NCBI GenBank assembly: GCA_024231855.1
Contig: JAAEQD010000305.1
Location: forward strand, 1 to 64,000
Source: Candidatus Zixiibacteriota bacterium
GTDB lineage: Bacteria > Zixibacteria > MSB-5A5 > UBA10806 > 4484-95
Reading direction: 5' to 3'
Length of the DNA stretch: 64,000 bases
Part shown: positions 25,017 to 34,158 of the stretch, in pieces
Layout: each line of letters begins with the position of its first letter
How positions within the stretch are numbered: the stretch's first letter is position 1
Translations under genes and position numbers: made by a program
Notes under the pieces: generated by a model
Seen by the model: only the letters and a program-made list of their open reading frames with translations
Databases searched by the model: none
Told to the model about the DNA's origin: nothing

Positions 25017-27185
25017 TCAGCGTATCGTGAACACCGAGGCCGCGCTGGCCTTATTGCCCTGCCTGTCAATAGCTGTAATCCTCAGCTTGTGTTGGCCTTT
25101 CTTGAGCTTGTTTCTAACTTTATAAGAAAACGTTTTATTATCAATATCATAATAAGCCGGCACCCAGTAGCCGTCGATCGTCATTTCAAGTTGATTCTCG
25201 TGCTTGAAGCCGGAGAGATTATCCGTTATAGCGCATGAAAGAATCGGTGTACGATCTTTGACCCGGCTCTTATTTTTTGGTCTTATTCTCCTTATAACCG
25301 GTTTTTGGCTATCTTTAAGAATGCCGAATCTCCCGCCCCCACCGGTTTTACCGATTAACGATTCTGATGACTCATCACCAATGAAAAACCATCTGCTTTT
25401 TTTGACAGAATAGTAATATAACGATGCTTTATTGCCCTGTATACCCAGTCGTTCAGGATGAATTCTGATTTCGACTTCGGCTTTAAAAAGCAATTCGCCG
25501 GGTAAAATTTCAAAGATATAATCGCCTTTTTCATCCTTGCGAGGTTCAGTGATGGATAAGATAACCTTACTATACAACTGGTCAGGAGATAGTGATAGCG
25601 CAACACTGGAGTCCGGCGAGAAGGCTCGACCTCCATTGTCGAAAGTATAATAGCCAATGTTGCCGGGATTTTCAGCCAATGCCATTTTAAAATAACCATT
25701 GTCGACAGGAACCGGTACCTGAGCCTTAAGATAATTATTATTAAGCGGAAAAGTATAAAAGCTTGTCAGCATTCTCTCGTTTACAGTGACAGCTTCATCG
25801 TTATTAAGAACCACATCCAGATAATCCGCATATGGGATAACGCTCTCTTTGTCAGGCGACGGCCTGAACTCCACCCATGGAGAAAACCCCGATTTATTAT
25901 TCATAATACGTAATCGATAATCATAATTATCGCGAATCGATGAGATAGTGGCGGTTTTCTCATAATCATTGAAATCGATTTTTACATTCTCATAAGGTAA
26001 GTGAGCAGATCTACGTCTCTGTATTTGAGGTTCGGCGGCCGTCGGCATCTCCTTAAAATGCAGAGTAAGCATATCATTAATCCGCTCCATTTTATCAAGG
26101 GATGGCTTTTCAAAAATCGCTTTATTCAGGATTAATTGTACCCGACTCCGATTGCCATTTTCATCATAAAGGTTGATCTGGAGGTTGTGGATGCCTTCCG
26201 CCAGACTATCGGCGATGATTATGCCCGCCGGATATTTATAATTTCCATAAAACGACTGCCGGTCGTCAGGTTGAACATAAAGTCGGTAGAAGACATTTTT
26301 ATCATTGTCGGCTTTCAGGCCGCTTAATTCCTCAACCAGAGCTTTAAGGCTGTTATCTCGCACATAATCTATCTGATGGCCGCTTTCATAGTTGAGACGG
26401 TCATTATTAAAGGCGAATATCTCCTTGCCATCAAGGATCATAGCGGCGCCATAAATCCCGTAATTAAATGAGTTATTCTTATCAAAAGCGCTAATTGCCA
26501 AAACCATCTCACCATATAAAGAGATTGTATCGGTAACCAGATAATTTGGGCTTTGACCTTCTATTTGCACAAATTCCCGATCATGGTAATTTGCCAAACC
26601 GGCCTTGTAGTAACGCTTTACAGCCAATAAATCGGGTTTGGGCGGATGCGAATCGGGAAGTTTGAAATAGCCGATAAGAGGATTAATCGGGTAGTTATCG
26701 GAATTTCGAATTTCGAAATGAAGGTGCGGCGCCCCGGCACCCGATTGACCTGATAAGGCTATATAATCGCCCTTCTTCACGGGATATTGATCAGGTTTGA
26801 AGAAGATATCCTGATAATAGCTACGATTTTTTCTCTGTTCCCGGCGAAGGTAATCCTCCACGTCATGGGAAAAACGCGTGAGATGACCGTAGACAGCGAA
26901 TTGGCCGTTATTTAGTTTTAAATATAATGCTTTGCCATACCCCCAAAAGCCAGCCCTAATCCTGGAAATATAGCCATCGTCCGCGGCATATACTTTATAA
27001 CCAGTTTTACCCCTTGTGGTTATATCCAGCCCAGCATGCCAGTGGCCAGCCCGGTAATCGCCAAAATGCGACGACAATCGAGGCTTGATCTTGAGCGGCC
27101 ACTGATAATCCCGGGCTTGGGAGACCGACACTAAGAACAATAGTATAGTGCCCAGGAAAGCAACTATTTTAACAACTCTCATCAT
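25017..27185 (-). CDS. Secreted M23 peptidase with long beta-rich C-terminus
   Basis: The start at ATG 27185 (MMRVVKIVAFLG...) gives a signal peptide ending near VSQA; an upstream ATG at 27221 adds 12 residues not needed for it. The LytM domain follows at once (about 25-180): HWHAGLDIT, YGHLTRF and PHLHFEIRN hold the zinc ligands and catalytic histidines, so it is likely active. The following 500 residues are beta-rich, with Ig-like modules near the end (PVIRRIRPKNKSRVKDRTP, HKLRITAIDRQGNKA). It probably acts on peptidoglycan from the periplasm. It is first in the run to rhomboid, the zinc protein, dnaE and slt. No clear ribosome binding site is visible. Confidence 0.88.
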   Translation of the reverse strand: MMRVVKIVAFLGTILLFLVSVSQARDYQWPLKIKPRLSSHFGDYRAGHWHAGLDITTRGKTGYKVYAADDGYISRIRAGFWGYGKALYLKLNNGQFAVYGHLTRFSHDVEDYLRREQRKNRSYYQDIFFKPDQYPVKKGDYIALSGQSGAGAPHLHFEIRNSDNYPINPLIGYFKLPDSHPPKPDLLAVKRYYKAGLANYHDREFVQIEGQSPNYLVTDTISLYGEMVLAISAFDKNNSFNYGIYGAAMILDGKEIFAFNNDRLNYESGHQIDYVRDNSLKALVEELSGLKADNDKNVFYRLYVQPDDRQSFYGNYKYPAGIIIADSLAEGIHNLQINLYDENGNRSRVQLILNKAIFEKPSLDKMERINDMLTLHFKEMPTAAEPQIQRRRSAHLPYENVKIDFNDYEKTATISSIRDNYDYRLRIMNNKSGFSPWVEFRPSPDKESVIPYADYLDVVLNNDEAVTVNERMLTSFYTFPLNNNYLKAQVPVPVDNGYFKMALAENPGNIGYYTFDNGGRAFSPDSSVALSLSPDQLYSKVILSITEPRKDEKGDYIFEILPGELLFKAEVEIRIHPERLGIQGNKASLYYYSVKKSRWFFIGDESSESLIGKTGGGGRFGILKDSQKPVIRRIRPKNKSRVKDRTPILSCAITDNLSGFKHENQLEMTIDGYWVPAYYDIDNKTFSYKVRNKLKKGQHKLRITAIDRQGNKASAASVFTIR

Positions 27186-27346
27186 GATGTTATAATAACT
27201 TATATAAGAAACTATGGTCAAGGTTCTAATTTTTGTTTGATATGAAGGAAACTTTCTTTATATTACTTTATTATATAAAAATATGATGTTTTCCGTCGAT
27301 TAAAGTATCGATGACAACAAAGTGAGATGTGAGGAGATAAGCCGTT

Positions 27347-29185
27347 ATGATGAAGAAAATAAGAGAATCCGCCAAACCGATTTTTATAATCGTGATTATA
27401 GCATTTGTCGGAACGATCATTTTCGCTTGGGGAATGGATATAACCAGTAAAAGTAATCGTCCGCCAAACGCGATCGGTCGGATCAATGATCAGGATATAT
27501 CGATTACCGTGTTTAGCCGGACATATGAATCTAAATATCAGGAGCTTCTTCAAACCAACACCGATCCCAACGAAGAGGATTTGGAAAGATTACGAGACGA
27601 AACATGGAATACCATTGTCGGCCAAACTTTGATAGCCCAGCAAATTAGAGAAAAAGGTATCCAGATCACCAATGAGGAGTTGGCGGAATATGTAAAAGTA
27701 CTGCCGCCAAACGAACTATATCAATCCGAAGATATGCAAACTGATGGCCAATTCGATCCCATGAAATATCAGAATTATCTTCAAAATCTGGTTACTTCGC
27801 CAAGCCCTCAAGCCCATCAGATTTTGCTCTATATTGAAAGCACGGTAAAATCGCAAGTATTGATGAATAAACTTCAGGGATTGATTACCTCCACCGCGTT
27901 TATCTCCGACTCCGAGGTTTACGAGCATTATACGGATCGAAATGAAAAGGTTAAGGTGAAATACTCGTTCATCTCAGAGGGCGATGTTGACACTACCGGT
28001 ATTGAAATTACCGAAGAGATGTTACTTGACCGCTACGAGCTGGACAAGGACGTCGATTTTAAAAAGGAAGAGACGGCTACTTTAAAATACGTATCTTTTG
28101 AGAAGAAACCCAGCCAGGCTGATATCGACTCTCTGAAGAAAGACATTTTAGCAATTCATGAACAGTTAAAAGGCGGCGCGGATTTCGCCGAACTCGCGTT
28201 GGAACATTCCCAGGACAGAAGTGGTCAGGATGGCGGCGATTTGGGCTGGTTCGGTCGGAACAAGATGGTCAAGCCATTTGAAGCCGCGGCTTTCGCGCTG
28301 GAGAATATTAATGATTTTTCCGAGCCGGTCGAAAGCCAATTTGGCTGGCATATTATAAAGCTGACTGGAAAAAGAAACGAGAAAAACGCCCAGGGCGTAC
28401 AGGAAGACCAAATCAAAGCCAGCCATATCCTGTTGAAAAGCGAAACGACGGAACAAACCTTGGCTAATCTTCGTGACGAGGCCGAAAGGTTCAGACAAGA
28501 AGCCACGGACGCCGATTTCGACGCGGTCGCGGAAGAATTCGGTCTTTCGCCTGAAACCACCAATTCTTTCCTGGAGGGAGCTAATATTCCCGGTATAGGC
28601 CCCGACAAGATTTTATCCGGATTCGCCTTCAAAGCCAAACCCGGTTCGGTCAGCGAAATCAGTGATTCCAGGAACGCGTATATTGTGGCTGCTCCAGGAG
28701 CTATCAATCCGGCCGGATATGAACCTTTTGAAGATGTAAAAACGCGACTTCAGAGTAAAATTCGCCGGGAATTAATAAACGATAAAACCTATGCCAAAGG
28801 GAACGACTTTTACCGGCAAATGATTGATCAGAACTTGAACCTGGATAAATTAACCGATCAGGAAGGTTTAACTGCCAAAGAAACCGATTTCTTCTCAAGA
28901 AATGATTTCGTACAGAATGTCGGAAGCGATCCTGATTTTATCGGAACAGCTTTTAATCTATCTCAAGATAATCGATTAGCCAAGCCGATAGAGAGCCGCA
29001 CAGGCTGTTACCTGATGGAATTTATCGACAAACAAGCCGCCAACCAGGAAAACTTCGAAGTCATGTCCGATTCTTTGCACCGGGAAGCTCTGACTAAAAA
29101 ACGCCAGGATATTTGGAGTAAATGGTATCGGGATATATTCAATAATTCAACTATCCAGGATTTCCGAGAAGATATATATGGTTAG
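27347..29185 (+). CDS. PpiD/SurA-like membrane-anchored peptidyl-prolyl isomerase
   Basis: Periplasmic chaperone-foldase. A single N-terminal membrane segment (about 11-29) anchors it. A SurA_N-like helical region (about 40-190, with RINDQDISITVFSRTYE and QITNEELAEYV) is followed by a PPIC parvulin domain (about 235-345: GGDLGWFGRNKMVKPFEAAAF then SQFGWHIIKL). A second parvulin-like segment (IKASHILLKSE onward) is less complete. The total length of 612 matches PpiD (about 620). GAGGAG precedes the ATG pair. It stands divergent to the M23 gene and probably helps outer-membrane or secreted proteins to fold. Confidence 0.85.
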   Translation: MMKKIRESAKPIFIIVIIAFVGTIIFAWGMDITSKSNRPPNAIGRINDQDISITVFSRTYESKYQELLQTNTDPNEEDLERLRDETWNTIVGQTLIAQQIREKGIQITNEELAEYVKVLPPNELYQSEDMQTDGQFDPMKYQNYLQNLVTSPSPQAHQILLYIESTVKSQVLMNKLQGLITSTAFISDSEVYEHYTDRNEKVKVKYSFISEGDVDTTGIEITEEMLLDRYELDKDVDFKKEETATLKYVSFEKKPSQADIDSLKKDILAIHEQLKGGADFAELALEHSQDRSGQDGGDLGWFGRNKMVKPFEAAAFALENINDFSEPVESQFGWHIIKLTGKRNEKNAQGVQEDQIKASHILLKSETTEQTLANLRDEAERFRQEATDADFDAVAEEFGLSPETTNSFLEGANIPGIGPDKILSGFAFKAKPGSVSEISDSRNAYIVAAPGAINPAGYEPFEDVKTRLQSKIRRELINDKTYAKGNDFYRQMIDQNLNLDKLTDQEGLTAKETDFFSRNDFVQNVGSDPDFIGTAFNLSQDNRLAKPIESRTGCYLMEFIDKQAANQENFEVMSDSLHREALTKKRQDIWSKWYRDIFNNSTIQDFREDIYG

Positions 29186-29549
29186 CAAGTTAACGCCCCG
29201 GTTAGCCGGGGCTTTTTTTATCTTTATATTTTTGTTTATTTCCTGCGACGATACTCCAACTGTAACGCAAGATGAGAAAGACGCGTTTATTGGTACCTAT
29301 GTTAATTTGACTCTGGCTAAAATTAAATTCAAAAATCAAGAAAAGAAATACAAAACCATCCGATCCTCGATCTACAATCAACACGGCACCAGTGAACAGT
29401 TCTTAAATGAGTTTCGGGATAAAATCGAATCGAATTACAAACTTCAACAGGAAGTATTCAAAGCTATCTCCGAGAGATTGGAAGACTTTGAAAAGATACC
29501 TTCGGATTCATTGAATCGCTATCTAAAAAACTTGATGATGGAGCCGTAG
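29178..29549 (+). CDS. Small lipoprotein whose signal peptide spans a terminator hairpin
   Basis: The 123-residue product has a basic N-terminus (MVSKLTPRL), a hydrophobic core and a lipobox ending FISC (C23). The mature part is charged and largely helical (KNQEKKYKTIRSSIYNQHG, then FRDKIESNYKLQQEVF). It loosely resembles DUF4296-type Bacteroidetes lipoproteins, but I cannot confirm this. The ATG overlaps the ppiD-like stop by 8 bp. No later start keeps the signal peptide. A perfect terminator (29195-29220) lies inside the signal-peptide codons, which suggests regulated or low expression. Confidence 0.65.
   Translation: MVSKLTPRLAGAFFIFIFLFISCDDTPTVTQDEKDAFIGTYVNLTLAKIKFKNQEKKYKTIRSSIYNQHGTSEQFLNEFRDKIESNYKLQQEVFKAISERLEDFEKIPSDSLNRYLKNLMMEP
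29195..29220 (+). terminator. Intrinsic terminator inside the start of the lipoprotein gene
   Basis: GCCCCGG (29195-29201), loop TTAG, CCGGGGC (29206-29212) and seven T (29213-29219) form a textbook terminator ten bases after the PpiD-like stop codon. It overlaps codons 6-14 of the lipoprotein frame. Confidence 0.85.
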
Positions 29550-29553
29550 CATT

Positions 29554-29572
29554 CCTTAAAATCGGTTTAAGG
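29554..29572. terminator. Weak hairpin between convergent genes
   Basis: CCTTAAA (29554-29560) pairs with TTTAAGG (29566-29572) around a 5-nt loop, just past the lipoprotein stop and before the yraN end. There is no clear T run, so its role as a terminator is uncertain. Confidence 0.25.
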
Positions 29573-29610
29573 GCATCACATTATATCACGTTTAAGTATA
29601 AGATATCCTA

Positions 29611-29991
29611 CTACTGCAGGTCCAAATCAGATATTGAAAAAGCGTTCTCGATATGATTTATCGTGGCTGGTTTTGTCCTGAGATCAATTGCGATAGCATC
29701 AAATCGGCAATTAGTATCGGATTGATTTTTACAGGCAAGATAAATCGCGGCGCCTTCCGCTATGCGACGTCGTTTTCTGGGAGTGATCCATTCTTGAGGC
29801 TGGCCGAAGAGGTCGGTGGTGGATGTTTTAACTTCAATGAAAACCAGTCCATCATCAATGTCGGCGATAATGTCAATTTCGGGGCTTTTAAATTCTTTTT
29901 CGCCTCGCCAATTTCGCTCAATTATCCGATAACCTTTCTCGATCAGATATTTTGCGGCCAACTCTTCTCCCAAATCGCCGGTTTTCTTCAT
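29611..29991 (-). CDS. YraN/UPF0102 family nuclease-like protein
   Basis: Short protein (126 residues) of the restriction-endonuclease-like fold. The family pattern is complete: GDLGEELAAKYLIEKGYRIIERNWR at the N-terminus, PEIDIIA with the conserved Asp, and FIEVKTS with the E-x-K motif, then ITPRKRRRIA. These would bind a divalent metal. It is often found near ribosomal-RNA or RNase HII genes, but here the neighbours are a lipoprotein gene (convergent) and aroA. A biological role is not established. Confidence 0.88.
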   Translation of the reverse strand: MKKTGDLGEELAAKYLIEKGYRIIERNWRGEKEFKSPEIDIIADIDDGLVFIEVKTSTTDLFGQPQEWITPRKRRRIAEGAAIYLACKNQSDTNCRFDAIAIDLRTKPATINHIENAFSISDLDLQ

Positions 29992-30160
29992 AATGCGCCC
30001 CGTCTCAAATAAACTACTAGTAAAACCATAGCGAAGATATAAACCAGAATTACCGCTTTAGGCAAGATGTAAAATGAGAAAAAACCCTACCGTCATCCCT
30101 GGTTTAGACTATTGGCAAAGAAGAAATTCGCGAAAGATCAGCATTCAAGGCAGAATCCGA

Positions 30161-31540
30161 TTAATGTTCAACAATAGAGTCTAAATCCTCCCAGAATGTT
30201 GGATGAGAAGTTGATACGCATTCAGCATCCTTGATTACGGTCTCGCCTTTGGCGATGAGTCCGGCAATGGCGAAAGCCATAGCTATACGATGATCGCCAT
30301 AAGTGGTGATTTCTGCGCCCTCGAGCGCGGTGCCGCCATCGATAGCCATACCATCCTCAAGTTCGCCTATACGGGCGCCCATCTTTCTCAAATTGGAGAC
30401 GACTATTTTGATTCGATCGGTTTCCTTATGGCGAAGTTCGAAAGCATCGCGAATGACAGTCGTGCCCTGAGCCTGAGTGGCAACGATTGCCATAATCGGT
30501 AACTCATCGATAATAGTCGGGATTGTCTCGCCCACAATTCGTCGGCCCTTTAACAAGCCATGTTTGGCTATAATCCGGCCGGTAGGTTCGAAGCCTTTGC
30601 GCTTGTTAGCCTCAAAACTTATGTTAGCCCGCATCTTATCGAGGATATCGAGAAAACCGATTCGGCTGGTATTGAGGCAAACATCGTCGATTACGAGTTC
30701 GGAATTTTTCACCAGAACCGCCGCGGCAACGAATAGAGCCGCAGCTGAAACATCTCCGGGTATGGAAAGGATCTTGCCGGCGGCCGGCCTTTGGCCGCCC
30801 ATTAATGTGAAAAGCCCGCCTCTGGGTTCGATTGTGTTGGTTTTATTTAGTTTCTTAAGACGCCTTTCGAATTCATCATCGGGTTGCGGTTGGGCAGGCT
30901 GAATTTTCTCTTTCTTGAACTTGATGCCCATCTGAGCCATAAGTCTTTCGAAATGATCTCGACAGGGGATCCGCTCGATCAATTCGGTTTTGCCTTCAGC
31001 ATATAACCCGGCGGTGAAAACGGCGCCCTTGACTTGAGATGTTGACAGCGGCATGATATACTTGATACCCTGAAGAGTACCTCCGAGTATTTTAATCGGA
31101 ACCCGGTAATTTTCGCTTTCTATGGTAGCGCCCATTTTTTCCATAGGCTCGATTACCCGTAGCATTGGCCGAGTTTTTAATCTATCAGAACCGGTGAAAA
31201 CCGTCTCGAACGGACAAGCCGCCGCTAAACCCAATAGAAGGCGTACAGTAGCGCTGGAATTGCCGGCGTCGAGGGGTTCATCGGACTGAGTTAAACCTTC
31301 CAGACCCTTGCCGTGGATTATCAGCTTGCCTTTCTCGTCTTCGGGATACTCGATTTCCACCCCAAGCTGGCTCAAGCATTTCAGAGTTGATTCGAATTCC
31401 TGACTGGTGCTGTAATTTACTAAAGCCGTATCGCCATTGGCCAACGCGCCTAAAATGGCAGCTCTATGAGAAATCGATTTATCCCCTAGAAGAGTCATCT
31501 TGCCGCCGACTCTTGAGGCGGTTTTTATTATTTTATCCAT
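30161..31540 (-). CDS. aroA: 3-phosphoshikimate 1-carboxyvinyltransferase (EPSP synthase)
   Basis: Sixth step of the shikimate pathway: phosphoenolpyruvate plus shikimate-3-phosphate gives EPSP. Conserved motifs include GDKSISHRAAIL near the N-terminus, LDAGNSSATVRLLLG (about 91-105), SQVKGAVFTAGL and, in the C-terminal half, IDELPIMAIVATQA, RHKETDRI and YGDHRIAMAFAIAG. The protein is about 30 residues longer than usual owing to a charged insertion near residues 208-240 (PQPDDEFERRLKKLNKTN) before GGQRPAAGKILSIPGDVS. The active-site Gly-Asn (LDAGNS) carries no class II glyphosate-tolerance change that I can see. Confidence 0.93.
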   Translation of the reverse strand: MDKIIKTASRVGGKMTLLGDKSISHRAAILGALANGDTALVNYSTSQEFESTLKCLSQLGVEIEYPEDEKGKLIIHGKGLEGLTQSDEPLDAGNSSATVRLLLGLAAACPFETVFTGSDRLKTRPMLRVIEPMEKMGATIESENYRVPIKILGGTLQGIKYIMPLSTSQVKGAVFTAGLYAEGKTELIERIPCRDHFERLMAQMGIKFKKEKIQPAQPQPDDEFERRLKKLNKTNTIEPRGGLFTLMGGQRPAAGKILSIPGDVSAAALFVAAAVLVKNSELVIDDVCLNTSRIGFLDILDKMRANISFEANKRKGFEPTGRIIAKHGLLKGRRIVGETIPTIIDELPIMAIVATQAQGTTVIRDAFELRHKETDRIKIVVSNLRKMGARIGELEDGMAIDGGTALEGAEITTYGDHRIAMAFAIAGLIAKGETVIKDAECVSTSHPTFWEDLDSIVEH

Positions 31541-31583
31541 GTCACTTTTCTTATAGTTTTAAGATTAATATTTCCTATGGTTT

Positions 31584-33296
31584 CTACATCTTTTCAGGAG
31601 CCTCAAGCCCCAATATATTCAAACCAGATTTGAGTACGGTTCTTATGCTATAGGTTAAATTTATTTTAGCTTCTCTTAAATTCCTGTCATCGGAAAGTAT
31701 CTTATCGGTCGGTGATTTGTATTTCTGATAATATGTCGAAAATAAGCCAACCAGTTCAAGAAGATAGGCCGTGATTATATACGGTTCATTGTGATTTGCC
31801 GCTTCGTCGATTTTCTCGGGATATTCAAGCAACATCCTGGCCAGTTTAAACTCCTCGGGCAGCGATAGAATTCCATAATCGGTATTTCTATCAAAATCAT
31901 CGCCATGTTTCCCTAAAACACTCGATAAGCGAGCGTGAGCATATTGCAGATATGGCCCCGAATGGCCGTTAAAATCGAGCATACGCTCCCAATCGAAAGC
32001 CACATCGGTTTGCCGCTTAACCGATAGATCAGCGAAAACCACCGCCCCGATTCCGACTTGTCGGGCTACATCATCCTTGTTATCAAGATCGGGATTGTTC
32101 TCCGCGATTATTTTTGAGGCTTTTTCAATCGATTGATCGATAACATCCTCAAGAAATACGATATTACCGCGACGAGTCGACATCATTTCGCTGCCAAGCT
32201 TTACCCAGCCAAAATCAACATGCCGGCAATTTTGCACCCAGTCGTATCCGGCCAGTTCCAGAACTTTAAAAAACTGCTTAAAATGAAGGCTCTGAGCCAC
32301 GCCGACCACGTAAATCATTTTATCGAATTTATAAGTCTCCCGACGGTATATGGCGGCGGCGAGGTCCCGGGTGCTATAAAGAGTCGAGCCGTCTTTTTTC
32401 TTCAGAAGCAAAGGTTCGAGCTTGTAATCATCCAGAGGAACGATCAGGGCCCCCTCGCTGATACGGGACAAGTTTTTATCATCCATAAGGTTAATCACAT
32501 CAGGCATCTTATTTTGATAGAACGATTCACCAACCACGGCATCGAATTCAACGCCCAGCAGTTCGTATATTCTCTTAAATTCCCGGTAGCTTATTTCGAT
32601 GAATTTTTTCCATAACTCGGTTATTTCAGGGTCACCATTCTCGAGCTTCTTGAACATCGCCCGGCTTTCATCCTCAAGCGATTTATCATCCTCAGCCTGA
32701 TCATGAATTTTTACATAAATTCGATATAATTCCCTGATCGGTTCCTTCGCCATCTTTTCCTGATCGGCCCAACGATTATAAGCAACGACAAGCTTACCAA
32801 ACTGCGTTCCCCAATCACCGAGATGGTTAATACTTACAGCTTGATAGCCGAGAAGTTCATATATCTTCCTCAAGGCCGCCCCGATAACAGTCGATCTAAG
32901 ATGTCCAATCCCCATCGGTTTGGCAATATTAGGCGAGGAATACTCAATAACGACGGTTTTACCCCGACCTACATCCTGACTGCCATATTGATCCCCGGCG
33001 GAAAATATCTGTTTACAAACATATTCAATTACCGCTTTTCTATCAAGGCTAAAGTTGAGATATGGTCCTTCAGCTGTGACCGATTCGATTTGGCCGTCCG
33101 ATTGAATTTTGCCGGCTAATTCCCGAGCAATCTGAGGTGGCGCTTTTCTCATAGTTTTTGCCAGACTGAAACAGGGCCAGCCATAGTCACCCCAGTTTTC
33201 TTGCGGCGGTTTTTCCAATGTCGCCGAGATATCACTGAAGGATAAACCGGTTTCTTCGGCCAGAATTTCGCATATATGTTTTTTAAAGGGATTCAA
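31584..33296 (-). CDS. argS: Arginyl-tRNA synthetase
   Basis: Class I synthetase charging tRNA-Arg. The HIGH-like motif is in NIAKPMGIGHLRST (about 124-137) and the KMSKS loop is MSTRRGN, as often in ArgRS. An N-terminal Add1-like domain (1-110) and C-terminal DALR anticodon domain (from about 450, with HSGPYLQYAHAR and EAPEKM at the end) are in place. The 570-residue length is normal. The start is a TTG at 33296 that shares TTGA with the dapF stop; GGAG lies about ten bases upstream. No other start is near. Confidence 0.95.
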   Translation of the reverse strand: MNPFKKHICEILAEETGLSFSDISATLEKPPQENWGDYGWPCFSLAKTMRKAPPQIARELAGKIQSDGQIESVTAEGPYLNFSLDRKAVIEYVCKQIFSAGDQYGSQDVGRGKTVVIEYSSPNIAKPMGIGHLRSTVIGAALRKIYELLGYQAVSINHLGDWGTQFGKLVVAYNRWADQEKMAKEPIRELYRIYVKIHDQAEDDKSLEDESRAMFKKLENGDPEITELWKKFIEISYREFKRIYELLGVEFDAVVGESFYQNKMPDVINLMDDKNLSRISEGALIVPLDDYKLEPLLLKKKDGSTLYSTRDLAAAIYRRETYKFDKMIYVVGVAQSLHFKQFFKVLELAGYDWVQNCRHVDFGWVKLGSEMMSTRRGNIVFLEDVIDQSIEKASKIIAENNPDLDNKDDVARQVGIGAVVFADLSVKRQTDVAFDWERMLDFNGHSGPYLQYAHARLSSVLGKHGDDFDRNTDYGILSLPEEFKLARMLLEYPEKIDEAANHNEPYIITAYLLELVGLFSTYYQKYKSPTDKILSDDRNLREAKINLTYSIRTVLKSGLNILGLEAPEKM

Positions 33297-34129
33297 TTAT
33301 AGTATTCTCCACTACAGATAATGGAAACAGGTCCTTCCTGGTTTATCACATTCGTATCCAGATCCCAGGCCAAATGAAGTTTACCGCCTGGCATGTCGGC
33401 TATGGCTTTTTTAGCGATCAAATTACGCATAACTCCCGAAGCAAGGCAGGCGGCGGCTCCACTGCCGCAGGCCTTTGTCACTCCAGATCCTCTTTCAAAT
33501 ATTTTCATTTCAAAGCGTTTTGAGTTCAATCGCCTGCAAAAATGGACATTGACCCCATCGGAAAATTTCCGAGAACAGCTTATATTGCGACCTGCTTTGA
33601 TCCAATCGAAATCGAAATCATCAACCCAGATAATAGCGTGCGGGTTCCCCATGCTAACGCAATCGCCATAATACTTTCGCTTTTGAGATTTGAGTAACTG
33701 GACGTTAAAGGCTAGTTCCATTTTCATATTCAGACCTACGGCCCGGGCCGAGAAATCAGGCGAGCCTAAGGTGGCTACAACTATCGCTTTTTCTTTTTTT
33801 GATGAGAGAATTTCTATTGGAAATTGACCGGCCGAAGTAACAATATTGAATTTCTTCCGAGTAGGGATTTTTGTCCGTTTCAGAAATAGGGCTGCCTGAC
33901 GAAGCCCATTGCCACACATCTCCGCCTCGGATCCATCGCGGTTGAATATCCTCATCGCAAACGATTCAGCGCCCGTTTCCACAACGATCAATCCATCGCC
34001 GCCAATACCCCGGGTTGTGTCGGATAGTGATTTGGCTAATTTGCGAAGATTAAATTTCCGGACTCTTCGAGCCTCGACAAAAATATAGCAATTGCCCAGG
34101 CCTTCCATTTTGACAAAAGGCAAAGTCAT
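33293..34129 (-). CDS. dapF: Diaminopimelate epimerase
   Basis: Converts LL-diaminopimelate to the meso form used in lysine and peptidoglycan synthesis. The two active-site cysteines are present: EMCGNGLRQAAL (about 71) and TKACGSGAAACLA (about 221). The N-terminus (FVKMEGLGNCYIFVE) departs from the usual GLGNDF by having Cys-Tyr after the Asn. The 278-residue length is standard. It is coupled to argS through TTGA and follows a LysN-type aminotransferase by 29 bp. Confidence 0.92.
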   Translation of the reverse strand: MTLPFVKMEGLGNCYIFVEARRVRKFNLRKLAKSLSDTTRGIGGDGLIVVETGAESFAMRIFNRDGSEAEMCGNGLRQAALFLKRTKIPTRKKFNIVTSAGQFPIEILSSKKEKAIVVATLGSPDFSARAVGLNMKMELAFNVQLLKSQKRKYYGDCVSMGNPHAIIWVDDFDFDWIKAGRNISCSRKFSDGVNVHFCRRLNSKRFEMKIFERGSGVTKACGSGAAACLASGVMRNLIAKKAIADMPGGKLHLAWDLDTNVINQEGPVSIICSGEYYN

Positions 34130-34158
34130 AATACTTTAATGAAAGAACAAAAAAGGAT

